From positions 10,677-74,676 of the forward strand of contig NZ_DAMACX010000021.1 in assembly GCF_031998825.1 (NCBI RefSeq): DNA of 64,000 nt, in the 5' to 3' direction. The notes under the pieces are model-generated. The model was not told where the DNA came from. It made no database searches and saw only the letters and a program-made list of their open reading frames with translations. The DNA is from Pseudescherichia sp031998825. GTDB taxonomy: Bacteria > Pseudomonadota > Gammaproteobacteria > Enterobacterales > Enterobacteriaceae. Of this stretch, positions 9,601 through 16,382 are shown in pieces. The first letter of the stretch is position 1. Each line of letters opens with the position of its first letter. A program made the position numbers and the translations under genes.

Positions 9601-9676
9601 CCGCAGCCAGGTTAAGCGCATTGAGGGTAGCGGCGTGCGCCATCCGCTACAGGCTCTGCTGGAGATAATGGGATGA
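6620..9676 (+). CDS. ydiJ: FAD/Fe-S D-2-hydroxyglutarate dehydrogenase family protein YdiJ
   Basis: 1018 aa from ATG 6620 (a 50-codon in-frame upstream extension is rejected: no ribosome site and not in the E. coli protein). N-terminal FAD-binding PCMH domain with PRGGGTGTNGQ near residue 80, FAD-oxidase C-terminal domain to about 540, then a ferredoxin-like part with CLACKACSTQCP near 675 and a CCG-type cysteine domain ending in VGCCGMAGTYGHE near 955. The E. coli enzyme has been reported to oxidise D-2-hydroxyglutarate. It overlaps menI by 4 bp (ATGA), so the two are co-translated. Confidence 0.93.
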   Translation: MIPQISQAPGVVQLVLNFLQALEQQGFTGDTATGYADRLTMATDNSIYQLLPDAVVFPRSTADVSLITRLAGEARFQSLVFTPRGGGTGTNGQALNQGIIVDLSRYMNRILEINPEEGWVRVEAGVIKDQLNQFLKPYGFFFAPELSTSNRATLGGMINTDASGQGSLVYGKTSDHVLGVRAVLLGGDLLDTQPVSLELARTLGKAQTAQGRIYKTVYESCYNNRQLIIDKFPRLNRFLTGYDLRHVFDDEMTTFDLTRVLTGSEGTLAFITEARLDITPLPKVRRLVNVKYDSFNSALRNAPFMVEAQALSVETVDSTVLNLAREDIVWHSVHDLITDVPDKTMLGLNIVEFAGDDAELIDGQVNALCQRLDALIAAEEGGVIGWQVCSELAGIERIYAMRKKAVGLLGNAKGAAKPIPFAEDTCVPPEHLADYIVEFRALLDSHGLNYGMFGHVDAGVLHVRPALDMCDPQQEMLMKKISDEVVALTAKYGGLLWGEHGKGFRAEYSPAFFGEQLYGELRKVKAAFDPQNRLNPGKICPPAGLDAPMMQVDAVKRGTFDRQIPISVRSSWRGAMECNGNGLCFNFDAKSPMCPSMKITSNRIHSPKGRATLVREWLRLLADRGVDPIKLEKELPEKRASLRSLIERTRNSWHARHGEYDFSHEVKEAMSGCLACKACSTQCPIKIDVPEFRSRFLQLYHTRYLRPLRDHVIASVESYAPLMARAPKTFNFFINQPWVRSMSATHIGMVDLPLLSVPSLQQQMVGHRSANMTLDELEQLSEEQRAKTVLVVQDPFTSYYDAQVVSDFVRLVEKLGYQPVLLPFSPNGKAQHIKGFLTRFAKTAQKTSDFLARVARLGMPMVGVDPALVLCYRDEYKQTLGDKRGEFNVQLVHEWLPAALASHEEQASGGEAWYLFGHCTEVTALPGAPGQWANIFARFGAKLENVSVGCCGMAGTYGHEINNHANSLGIYELSWHQAMQRLPRNRCLATGYSCRSQVKRIEGSGVRHPLQALLEIMG

Positions 9677-10083
9677 TCTGGAAACGTACGGCTACCCTCG
9701 ACGCGTTGAACGCAATGGGCGAGGGCAATATGGTAGGACTGCTTGATATTCGTTTTGAGCGCATCGGTGACGATGTACTTGAAGCCTCGATGCCCGTTGA
9801 TGCCCGCACCCATCAGCCTTTTGGTCTGCTGCACGGCGGCGCGTCGGTGGTGCTGGCGGAAACCCTCGGTTCGGTGGCGGGCTACCTCTGCACCGAGGCT
9901 GAGCATAACGTGGTAGGGATCGAGATCAACGCCAACCATATTCGTGCCGTACGCAGCGGCCGGGTGCGTGGCGTCTGTTCCGCACTGCATACCGGCGGCC
10001 GCCATCAGGTCTGGCAGATTGATATCTTTGATGAGCAGGATCGGCTGTGCTGTTCATCGCGGCTGACTACCGCCGTCGTCTGA
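9673..10083 (+). CDS. menI: 1,4-dihydroxy-2-naphthoyl-CoA hydrolase
   Basis: 136 aa hot-dog thioesterase. It frees 1,4-dihydroxy-2-naphthoate from its CoA ester in menaquinone synthesis. The family signature LLHGGASVVLAETLGS (residues 54-69) contains the catalytic Glu. Start overlaps the ydiJ stop. Formerly ydiI; position next to ydiJ as in E. coli. Confidence 0.95.
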   Translation: MIWKRTATLDALNAMGEGNMVGLLDIRFERIGDDVLEASMPVDARTHQPFGLLHGGASVVLAETLGSVAGYLCTEAEHNVVGIEINANHIRAVRSGRVRGVCSALHTGGRHQVWQIDIFDEQDRLCCSSRLTTAVV

Positions 10084-10090
10084 GATTTTG

Positions 10091-10114
10091 CGGCAGGTTT
10101 TGCCTGCCGTTTCC
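10091..10114 (+). terminator. Terminator after ydiJ-menI
   Basis: CGGCAGG / CCTGCCG stem with TTTTG loop followed by TTTCC, 7 bp past the menI stop. Confidence 0.6.
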
Positions 10115-10293
10115 TGCCGATCTATTTTTTTCTTCCCCAGATGCGATTTTTTAAAAACATGCTAAAATCCGCGCGATTGAATCTTCGGCTAAAACTATTG
10201 TCTTAATCGAAGACCGTAACGCTGACTGACCTAATGAAGGGATTCGTTGTTTCCTTAAGCGCTACTTACTATAAGCTTAAAGGTAACAACGTT

Positions 10294-11208
10294 ATGTGCG
10301 CTTCGTTTAAACTGGCTTTTCTGCATCCCCGTCACTGGTCGACCTGGTTTGGCCTTGCCGTTCTCTGGCTTCTTGTTCAACTGCCGTATCCTCTGCTCTA
10401 TCGCTTCGGTACCGGGCTTGGCCGCATGGCGCGACCGTTCCTTAAACGGCGGGAGAGTATTGCCCGACGCAACCTCGAACTCTGTTTCCCTGAGATGACG
10501 CCCGCACTGCGTGAGACCCTCATCGAAAGAAACTTTATGTCATTGGGCATGGGACTGATCGAGACGGGCATGGCCTGGTTCTGGCCGGACAAGCGGGTGC
10601 GCCGCTGGTTCGACGTAGAGGGCTATCAAAACCTGGTCGAGGCGCAGAAAAAATACAATGGCGTGATGGTTGTTGGCGTGCACTTTATGTCGCTGGAGCT
10701 GGGGGGACGGGTGATGGGGCTGTGCCAGCCGATGATGGCAACCTATCGTCAGCACAACAGTCCGGTGATGGAGTGGGTGCAGACCCGAGGCCGTATGCGC
10801 TCCAATAAATCGATGATCGACCGTCGCAACCTGAAGGGCCTGGTTAGCGCGCTGCGTAAGGGTGAGGCAGTCTGGTTTGCTCCCGATCAGGACTATGGCC
10901 GTAAAGGCAGCACTTTTGCCCCGTTCTTCTCTGTTAACGCCGCGACGACCAACGGTACCTATGTGCTGTCACGCCTCTCCGGTTCGGCCATGCTGACGGT
11001 GACAATGGTACGCAAGCCTGACGGCTCTGGCTACCAGCTGCATATCGGCGAGGCGCTAACGGACTATCCGGTTGACAATGAGTTCGAAGCGGCAAGCTAT
11101 ATGAACCGGGTAATTGAGCGGGAGATTATGCGTGCCCCTGAGCAGTATCTGTGGATCCATCGCCGCTTTAAAACCCGCCCCATGGGCGAAGCCTCGCTCT
11201 ACCTCTGA
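10294..11208 (+). CDS. lpxP: Lipid A palmitoleoyl acyltransferase LpxP
   Basis: 304 aa from ATG 10294 (AAAGG ribosome site; the longer in-frame start 60 bp upstream adds an unmatched tail). LpxP transfers palmitoleate to the distal glucosamine of lipid A at low temperature, in place of laurate from LpxL. It is a lysophospholipid-acyltransferase fold inner-membrane protein with one N-terminal membrane segment (about 22-42), the HX4-5E-type motif HFMSLE near 130, and the C-terminal APEQYLWIHRRFKTRP. The blocks GVMVVGVHFMSLELGGR and WFAPDQDYGRKGS follow LpxP rather than LpxL. In E. coli lpxP is elsewhere. Confidence 0.88.
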   Translation: MCASFKLAFLHPRHWSTWFGLAVLWLLVQLPYPLLYRFGTGLGRMARPFLKRRESIARRNLELCFPEMTPALRETLIERNFMSLGMGLIETGMAWFWPDKRVRRWFDVEGYQNLVEAQKKYNGVMVVGVHFMSLELGGRVMGLCQPMMATYRQHNSPVMEWVQTRGRMRSNKSMIDRRNLKGLVSALRKGEAVWFAPDQDYGRKGSTFAPFFSVNAATTNGTYVLSRLSGSAMLTVTMVRKPDGSGYQLHIGEALTDYPVDNEFEAASYMNRVIEREIMRAPEQYLWIHRRFKTRPMGEASLYL

Positions 11209-11221
11209 TTCATTGATAAAA

Positions 11222-11242
11222 GCTGCCTGCTGATGCGGGCAG
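11222..11242 (+). terminator. Possible hairpin after lpxP
   Basis: CTGCCTGC-TGAT-GCGGGCAG with one G-T pair, soon after the lpxP stop; no real T run. Confidence 0.35.
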
Positions 11243-11295
11243 TTGCAATCCTGACAGCTCTACCCATTTTAGCGGCTGTGCATGCCTGTTGATTA

Positions 11296-11318
11296 TGCTT
11301 ATCATTCTCATGTTGATA
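11296..11318 (+). promoter_or_regulatory. Fur-box-like site and -10 of the 106-aa gene
   Basis: TGCTTATCATTCTCA (11296-11310) matches the Fur 7-1-7 pattern TGATAATnATTATCA at 12 of 15 positions on the reverse strand. It is followed by TTGATAAT, a possible -10. Together these would make the next gene iron-repressed; binding is inferred. Confidence 0.45.
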
Positions 11319-11334
11319 ATAGCAAGGAGCAGGC

Positions 11335-11655
11335 ATGAAACTTTATTGGTGCAGAAGAAGCATTCCCGAACTGGCTAACCTGCCACGAAAAGTGCGCAAT
11401 AAAAACTATCGGGATGCTTTTAGAATGGCGAGAACGCACAGGGAGTTCTGGATTGGTACAGTGCTCTATTTTGTGCTGCTGCTGGGCGCATTTGAACTAT
11501 TTGATTCTCTATTTCCAGGCGAGCCGGGGATAGAGAGAGAGATTTTTCGCTGCGTAATTTGTGTCGTACCCTGCGTTCAACTCTGGACACAGTTCAACGT
11601 TTACATAATGAGGAAGTACTATCGGCATATCCTGTTGCGCTGTACGCAAGAGTAA
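11335..11655 (+). CDS. Small basic membrane protein of unknown function
   Basis: 106 aa, not recognised. ATG follows AAGGAG at good spacing. Basic N-terminal third (RRS, RKVRNKNYR), a strong membrane segment at about residues 40-58 (FWIGTVLYFVLLLGAF), an acidic loop, a second hydrophobic cysteine-containing segment near 70-85, and a basic tail. Resembles DUF6404-like small two-helix inner-membrane proteins in shape only. A Fur-box-like site overlaps its promoter. It converges on the zinc-ribbon ORF and shares a hairpin with it. Confidence 0.75.
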   Translation: MKLYWCRRSIPELANLPRKVRNKNYRDAFRMARTHREFWIGTVLYFVLLLGAFELFDSLFPGEPGIEREIFRCVICVVPCVQLWTQFNVYIMRKYYRHILLRCTQE

Positions 11656-11664
11656 TGCCGTAAA

Positions 11665-11690
11665 CAGGCCTCGCGTGAGGCCTGGGTTTA
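11665..11690. terminator. Shared hairpin between convergent genes
   Basis: CAGGCCTC / GAGGCCTG, 8 bp perfect with a 4-base loop, flanked by TAAA and GTTTA. It can serve both the 106-aa gene (+) and the zinc-ribbon ORF (-). Confidence 0.55.
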
Positions 11691-11891
11691 TGCCACTTTT
11701 TTCCATCTCCGCCTTTTCGGGAGGGTAGTTTTCGCAGTGAGTCTGACTCCGCAAACGGAACAGACGGCCCCATGGGGATAATTTTTGTCAGGGCAAAAAG
11801 TTGTGAAGATGAACTTAGAACCGTTGCAGACAGGGCACTTAAACTTGAGATTGGGGATGACCCCTCCGGCCCGTTGAGTGGAAACACCAAT
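11688..11891 (-). CDS. Zinc-ribbon small protein with apparent ATT start (YmcF/YnfQ-like)
   Basis: 67 codons on the minus strand. Two CxxC pairs are seen, CPVC and CSVC, around PDKNYPHGA, then a basic tail PKRRRWKK. In frame, a TAA lies just before ATT at 11889-11891, and no ATG, GTG or TTG lies between that stop and the first CPVC. By recollection, E. coli cold-shock-linked zinc-ribbon proteins YmcF/YnfQ share the RAGGVIPNLKFKCP layout and have been reported to start at ATT. No Shine-Dalgarno precedes it, so coupling to the upstream 24-codon ORF is possible. Alternatives are a pseudogene or another rare start. Confidence 0.6.
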   Translation of the reverse strand: MGVSTQRAGGVIPNLKFKCPVCNGSKFIFTTFCPDKNYPHGAVCSVCGVRLTAKTTLPKRRRWKKVA

Positions 11892-11911
11892 TTAGCATGA
11901 TTTTTAAGCAG

Positions 11912-11986
11912 TCACAGGGTTAATGGTAAGCGCGCTCGTAATAGCACAGATTTCTCACAAATAAGCCATTTCACACAAATTATCAT
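11912..11986 (-). CDS. 24-aa leader-like small ORF
   Basis: ATG at 11986 follows AAGGAG at 7-base spacing, one of the best ribosome sites in the window. The peptide starts MIICVKWLIC and ends RLPLTL. Its TGA is 20 bp upstream of the ATT of the zinc-ribbon ORF on the same strand. It could be a real small protein or a leader that brings ribosomes to the next ORF. Too short for composition to decide. Confidence 0.4.
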   Translation of the reverse strand: MIICVKWLICEKSVLLRARLPLTL

Positions 11987-12407
11987 CTGGCATCTCCTTT
12001 TCACTCCAGCATAATCCACTCTATGACGAGCGCTTTCTGCTGAATAAATTTTTCACCTGCTACTAAATGTCATAGATAGGTAATTATCGCTATATTAATT
12101 GGTTTTAGCGATCGTAATTATCGTTTCGATCGATTAATTCTATCAATTGTTTCGCTTAAACTTCTTTTGTGCAGAAAAAGGACACATAAAGCACATATCA
12201 GATATCGTCACGAATGCATGAAATTTTTTATCGCTAATCGCATAAATAGGCATTGCCTATACATGTTTCATTTTTGTTATCAAACAGTAACTCTTCGCAT
12301 TTAAAAGATAATAAAATCATTGTGTTATCTTTGTAAATCCTTTCCTGTTAACCCTGACAGCAGGGTCTATGCTTAATAGAAGTGTTCAAAAAGGGCATCT
12401 AACGCGA
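11987..12407. other. AT-rich gap upstream of suf and of the 24-aa ORF
   Basis: No gene seen. It contains repeated CGAT/ATCG words at 12085-12155 and an inverted repeat ATAGGC-ATT-GCCTAT at 12246-12260. E. coli has OxyR and IHF sites in the far suf promoter; I cannot place them here with confidence. Confidence 0.5.
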
Positions 12408-12448
12408 ATAACCCTGCGGATTAGAGGTTGAAGTGATAATCATTATCA
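12408..12448 (+). promoter_or_regulatory. suf promoter: IscR site overlapping Fur box
   Basis: TGATAATCATTATCA at 12434-12448 is a perfect Fur 7-1-7 palindrome. Directly upstream, 12408-12432 (ATAACCC...GAGGTTGAA) fits the type 2 IscR site of the E. coli suf promoter. Apo-IscR activates and Fur-Fe represses the E. coli operon. Confidence 0.85.
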
Positions 12449-12495
12449 CTAACATAGCGTTATGTCCTTCTGACGTAATCGTGTGAGGTAAACCT

Positions 12496-12864
12496 ATGGA
12501 ATTGCATTCAGGGACTTTCGATCCAAACAATCCGGGCTGGGAAGGGGTAACGTTGACTCCGGCAGCGGCGGAGCATATTCGCGCACTTACCAGCAAGCAG
12601 CCAGAACTGCGCGGCGTTCGCCTCGGCATTAAACAGACAGGCTGTGCAGGTTTCGGCTATGTGCTGGATACGGTGACCGAGCCGACAGAAGACGATCTGC
12701 TGTTTGAGCTAGACGGCGCGCACCTGTACGTTCCTTTACAGGCCATGCCGTTCATTGATGGAACGACCGTCGACTATGTGCGTGAAGGATTAAACCAGAT
12801 ATTTAAATTTTATAATCCGAAAGCTCAGCACGAGTGTGGCTGTGGTGAAAGCTTTGGGGTATAG
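12496..12864 (+). CDS. sufA: A-type Fe-S carrier SufA
   Basis: 122 aa HesB/IscA fold. It receives Fe-S clusters from SufBCD and passes them to apo-proteins. The three cluster cysteines are visible: KQTGCAGFGY near residue 50 and CGCGESFGV at the C-terminus. First gene of the suf operon, 8 bp ahead of sufB; ribosome site GTGAGGTAA. Confidence 0.97.
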   Translation: MELHSGTFDPNNPGWEGVTLTPAAAEHIRALTSKQPELRGVRLGIKQTGCAGFGYVLDTVTEPTEDDLLFELDGAHLYVPLQAMPFIDGTTVDYVREGLNQIFKFYNPKAQHECGCGESFGV

Positions 12865-12872
12865 GCGGTACT

Positions 12873-14372
12873 ATGTCGCGTAATTCTGAGTCTCATAAAA
12901 CTGAAGCAATGGACGATGTCCAGACCTGGTCAGGCCACCTTAACTATAAAGAGGGCTTTTTTACTCGGTTACAAACTGACGAGATGGCTCACGGCATCAA
13001 TGAAGATGTTGTGCGGGCTATTTCGGCCAAACGAAATGAACCTGAATGGATGCTTGAGTTCCGCCTGAATGCCTTTCGGGCATGGCTGACCATGGAGGAG
13101 CCGCACTGGCTCAAGGCACACTACGACAACCTCAACTATCAGGATTACAGCTACTACTCTGCCCCCTCCTGCGGCAACTGCGACGATACCTGTGCGTCAG
13201 AGCCGGGTGCGGTGCAGCAGACGGGGGCGAATGCCTTTTTGACCAACGAGGTGGAAGAGGCATTTAACCAGCTGGGCGTTCCGGTGCGTGAAGGCCGCGA
13301 AGTGGCAGTCGATGCCATTTTTGACTCGGTTTCCGTGGCGACCACCTACCGGGAAAAACTCTCGGAGCAGGGAATTATCTTCTGCTCGTTTGGGGAAGCG
13401 ATCCACGATCATCCAGAATTGGTGAAGAAATATCTTGGTACCGTTGTACCGGGCAATGATAACTTCTTTGCGGCCCTGAACGCCGCCGTCGCCTCCGATG
13501 GCACCTTTATCTATGTGCCAAAAGGCGTGCACTGCCCCATGGAGCTGTCGACCTATTTCCGTATCAACGCGGAGAAAACGGGTCAGTTCGAGCGCACCAT
13601 TTTGGTGGCCGATGAGGGGAGCTACGTTAGCTACATTGAGGGTTGCTCGGCCCCGGTGCGCGACAGCTATCAGCTTCATGCTGCGGTAGTAGAGGTGATC
13701 ATCCATAAAGACGCGGAGGTGAAATACTCCACCGTGCAGAACTGGTTCCCAGGGGATAACAATACCGGCGGCATCCTGAACTTCGTGACCAAACGCGCGC
13801 TGTGTGAAGGTGAGAACAGCAAGATGTCCTGGACGCAGTCAGAGACCGGCTCGGCAATCACCTGGAAATACCCAAGCGTTATCCTGCGCGGCGATAACTC
13901 CATCGGCGAGTTCTACTCCGTGGCGCTGACCAGCGGCCATCAGCAGGCTGATACCGGCACCAAGATGATCCACATTGGTAAGAACACCAAATCGACCATC
14001 ATTTCGAAAGGGATCTCGGCGGGGCAGAGCCAGAACAGCTATCGCGGGCTGGTGAAAATCATGCCGACGGCGACCAACGCACGTAACTTTACCCAGTGTG
14101 ACTCCATGCTGATTGGGCCAGACTGTGGGGCGCATACCTTCCCCTACGTCGAGTGCCGCAATAACAGCGCTCAGCTAGAGCACGAGGCGACCACGTCGCG
14201 CATTGGCGAAGATCAGCTCTTCTACTGCCTGCAGCGCGGCATTAGCGAAGAGGATGCGATCTCCATGATTGTTAACGGCTTCTGTAAAGATGTCTTCTCT
14301 GAGCTGCCGCTGGAGTTTGCCGTAGAAGCCCAAAAACTGCTGGCAATTAGCCTTGAACACAGCGTCGGTTAA
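12873..14372 (+). CDS. sufB: Fe-S assembly scaffold SufB
   Basis: 499 aa; E. coli SufB is 495. Core of the SufBC2D complex, where the cluster forms with sulfur from SufSE. Conserved blocks include APSCGNCDDTCASEPGAVQQ near residue 95, a beta-helix centre with CSAPVRDSYQLHAAVVEV, and FTQCDSMLIG near 410 carrying the essential Cys (C405 in E. coli). KYPSVILRG has Val where, by recollection, E. coli has Cys; that residue is not the catalytic one. 8 bp after sufA and 17 bp before sufC. Confidence 0.97.
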   Translation: MSRNSESHKTEAMDDVQTWSGHLNYKEGFFTRLQTDEMAHGINEDVVRAISAKRNEPEWMLEFRLNAFRAWLTMEEPHWLKAHYDNLNYQDYSYYSAPSCGNCDDTCASEPGAVQQTGANAFLTNEVEEAFNQLGVPVREGREVAVDAIFDSVSVATTYREKLSEQGIIFCSFGEAIHDHPELVKKYLGTVVPGNDNFFAALNAAVASDGTFIYVPKGVHCPMELSTYFRINAEKTGQFERTILVADEGSYVSYIEGCSAPVRDSYQLHAAVVEVIIHKDAEVKYSTVQNWFPGDNNTGGILNFVTKRALCEGENSKMSWTQSETGSAITWKYPSVILRGDNSIGEFYSVALTSGHQQADTGTKMIHIGKNTKSTIISKGISAGQSQNSYRGLVKIMPTATNARNFTQCDSMLIGPDCGAHTFPYVECRNNSAQLEHEATTSRIGEDQLFYCLQRGISEEDAISMIVNGFCKDVFSELPLEFAVEAQKLLAISLEHSVG

Positions 14373-14389
14373 GGAATAAGGGAATCCCT

Positions 14390-15136
14390 ATGTTAAGTAT
14401 TAAAGATTTACAGGTATCCGTTGAAGATAAAGAGATCCTGCGCGGCCTGAGCCTTGAAGTCCGCCCTGGCGAAGTACACGCCATTATGGGACCCAACGGC
14501 TCCGGTAAAAGTACGCTGTCAGCAACCCTCGCCGGCCGGGAAGACTATGAGGTCACCGGCGGCAGCGTTGAGTTTAAAGGCAAAGACCTGCTGGAGCTGG
14601 ATCCAGAGGAGCGCGCGGGCGAAGGCGTCTTTATGGCCTTTCAATACCCGGTAGAGATCCCCGGCGTCAGCAATCAGTTTTTCCTGCAAACTGCCCTTAA
14701 CGCGGTACGCAAGCACCGTGGCCAGGAGGAGCTGGACCGTTTCGACTTCCAGGACCTGATGGAAGAGAAGATCAAGCTGCTGAAGATGCCAGAAGATCTG
14801 CTTACGCGTTCGGTCAACGTCGGCTTCTCCGGCGGTGAGAAAAAGCGTAATGACATTCTGCAGATGGCGGTGCTCGAACCGGAGCTGTGTATTCTGGATG
14901 AAACCGACTCTGGTCTGGATATCGATGCGCTGAAAATCGTCGCCGACGGCGTGAACTCCCTGCGTGATGACAAGCGTGCCTTTATCATCGTGACGCACTA
15001 CCAGCGTATCCTCGACTACATCAAACCAGACTATGTGCATGTGCTCTATCAGGGGCGCATTGTCAAATCAGGCGATTTTACGCTGGTCAAACAGCTGGAG
15101 GAGCAGGGCTATGGCTGGCTTACCGAACAGCAGTAA
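14390..15136 (+). CDS. sufC: Suf complex ATPase SufC
   Basis: 248 aa ABC-type soluble ATPase that drives the conformational change of SufBC2D. Walker A GPNGSGKST near residue 35, signature FSGGEKKRND near 145, Walker B ELCILDETDSGLD near 166, H-loop TH. Its 3' end overlaps sufD by 26 bp. Confidence 0.97.
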   Translation: MLSIKDLQVSVEDKEILRGLSLEVRPGEVHAIMGPNGSGKSTLSATLAGREDYEVTGGSVEFKGKDLLELDPEERAGEGVFMAFQYPVEIPGVSNQFFLQTALNAVRKHRGQEELDRFDFQDLMEEKIKLLKMPEDLLTRSVNVGFSGGEKKRNDILQMAVLEPELCILDETDSGLDIDALKIVADGVNSLRDDKRAFIIVTHYQRILDYIKPDYVHVLYQGRIVKSGDFTLVKQLEEQGYGWLTEQQ

Positions 15137-16382
15137 CGCGCTGCAGCAGTGGCATCATCTGTTTGAAGCCCGGGGCGAGACCCGATCCGAGCAGGCCGAG
15201 CAGCACCTACAGCAGATGCTGCGCTTAGGCCTGCCGACGCGCAAACAGGAAGACTGGAAATATACCTCTCTCGACGGACTGCTGAAGCGCCAGTTTGTCG
15301 CTAAAAGCAGCCGCATTAGCGCTGAACAGCGTGATGCGCTGGCGCTGCCGGTAGATGCTCTGCGGCTGGTCTTTATTGACGGACAGTTTGATGCGGACCT
15401 GAGCGACAGCCTGGATAACAGCGGGTATAGCGTGACGATCGGCGACGAGCGTAGCGCGCTGCCCGCGCCGGTTCAGTCTGAGGTCTTTTTACATCTGACC
15501 GAAAGCCTCGCGACGAGCGTGACGCACATTCGCGTGGCGCGTAACCAGCGGCCTGCTAAGCCGTTGCTCTTAATGCACATTACTCAGGGGCTGGACGGTG
15601 ATGAGATGAATACCGCTCACTACCGGCACCACCTTGAGCTGGCCGAGAGCGCAGAGGCGACAATTTATGAGCACTATGTCAGCCTGAACGACAGGAGCCA
15701 TTTTACCGGCTCGCGCCTGACGATGAACGTTGGCGCGAACGCGCAGCTGCACCATGTGAAGCTGGCCTTTGAGAACGCGGGCAGCTACCACTTTGCCCAT
15801 AACGATCTCTTTATGGCTGCGGATGCCGCCGCCTGGAGCCACAGCTTCCTGCTCGGCGGAGCGGTGCTGCGCCACAATACCAGCACCCAGCTCAATGGTG
15901 AAAATACCACCCTGCGCATCAACAGCCTGGCAATGCCGGTTAACAATGAGGTATGCGATACCCGAACCTGGCTTGAGCATAACAAAGGCTTCTGCAATAG
16001 CCGCCAGCTGCATAAAACCATTGTCAGCGACAAAGGCCGGGCGGTGTTTAACGGCATGATTAACGTGGCGCAGCATGCCATCAAAACCGACGGGCAGATG
16101 ACCAACAACAATCTGCTGCTGGGCCGGCTGGCGGAGGTGGATACCAAGCCGCAGCTGGAGATCTACGCCGACGATGTGAAATGCAGCCACGGAGCGACCG
16201 TTGGCCGTATTGATGATGAACAGATGTTCTACCTGCGCTCGCGCGGTATCGATCAACAGGCCGCGCAGCAGATGATTATCTATGCCTTTGCCGCTGAACT
16301 GACGGAAGCCATCAGTGACGAAGCGTTAAAGCAGCAGGTGCTGAGTCGTATCGGTCAGCGCCTGGCAGGGGGTAATGCATGA
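15111..16382 (+). CDS. sufD: Fe-S assembly protein SufD
   Basis: 423 aa from ATG 15111, the E. coli start (MAGLPNSSNALQQW) and length. A 26-codon longer reading inside sufC is rejected. SufD pairs with SufB in the scaffold and is needed for iron acquisition. Beta-helix centre and the C-terminal ADDVKCSHGATVGRID block (His360 in E. coli) are present. Overlaps sufC by 26 bp and sufS by 4 bp. Confidence 0.96.
   Translation: MAGLPNSSNALQQWHHLFEARGETRSEQAEQHLQQMLRLGLPTRKQEDWKYTSLDGLLKRQFVAKSSRISAEQRDALALPVDALRLVFIDGQFDADLSDSLDNSGYSVTIGDERSALPAPVQSEVFLHLTESLATSVTHIRVARNQRPAKPLLLMHITQGLDGDEMNTAHYRHHLELAESAEATIYEHYVSLNDRSHFTGSRLTMNVGANAQLHHVKLAFENAGSYHFAHNDLFMAADAAAWSHSFLLGGAVLRHNTSTQLNGENTTLRINSLAMPVNNEVCDTRTWLEHNKGFCNSRQLHKTIVSDKGRAVFNGMINVAQHAIKTDGQMTNNNLLLGRLAEVDTKPQLEIYADDVKCSHGATVGRIDDEQMFYLRSRGIDQQAAQQMIIYAFAAELTEAISDEALKQQVLSRIGQRLAGGNA

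Noticed and set aside
11594..11890. 98-codon minus-strand ORF over the zinc-ribbon region
   Set aside because: Different frame from the cysteine-paired ORF; low-complexity Ser-rich reading without a ribosome site.
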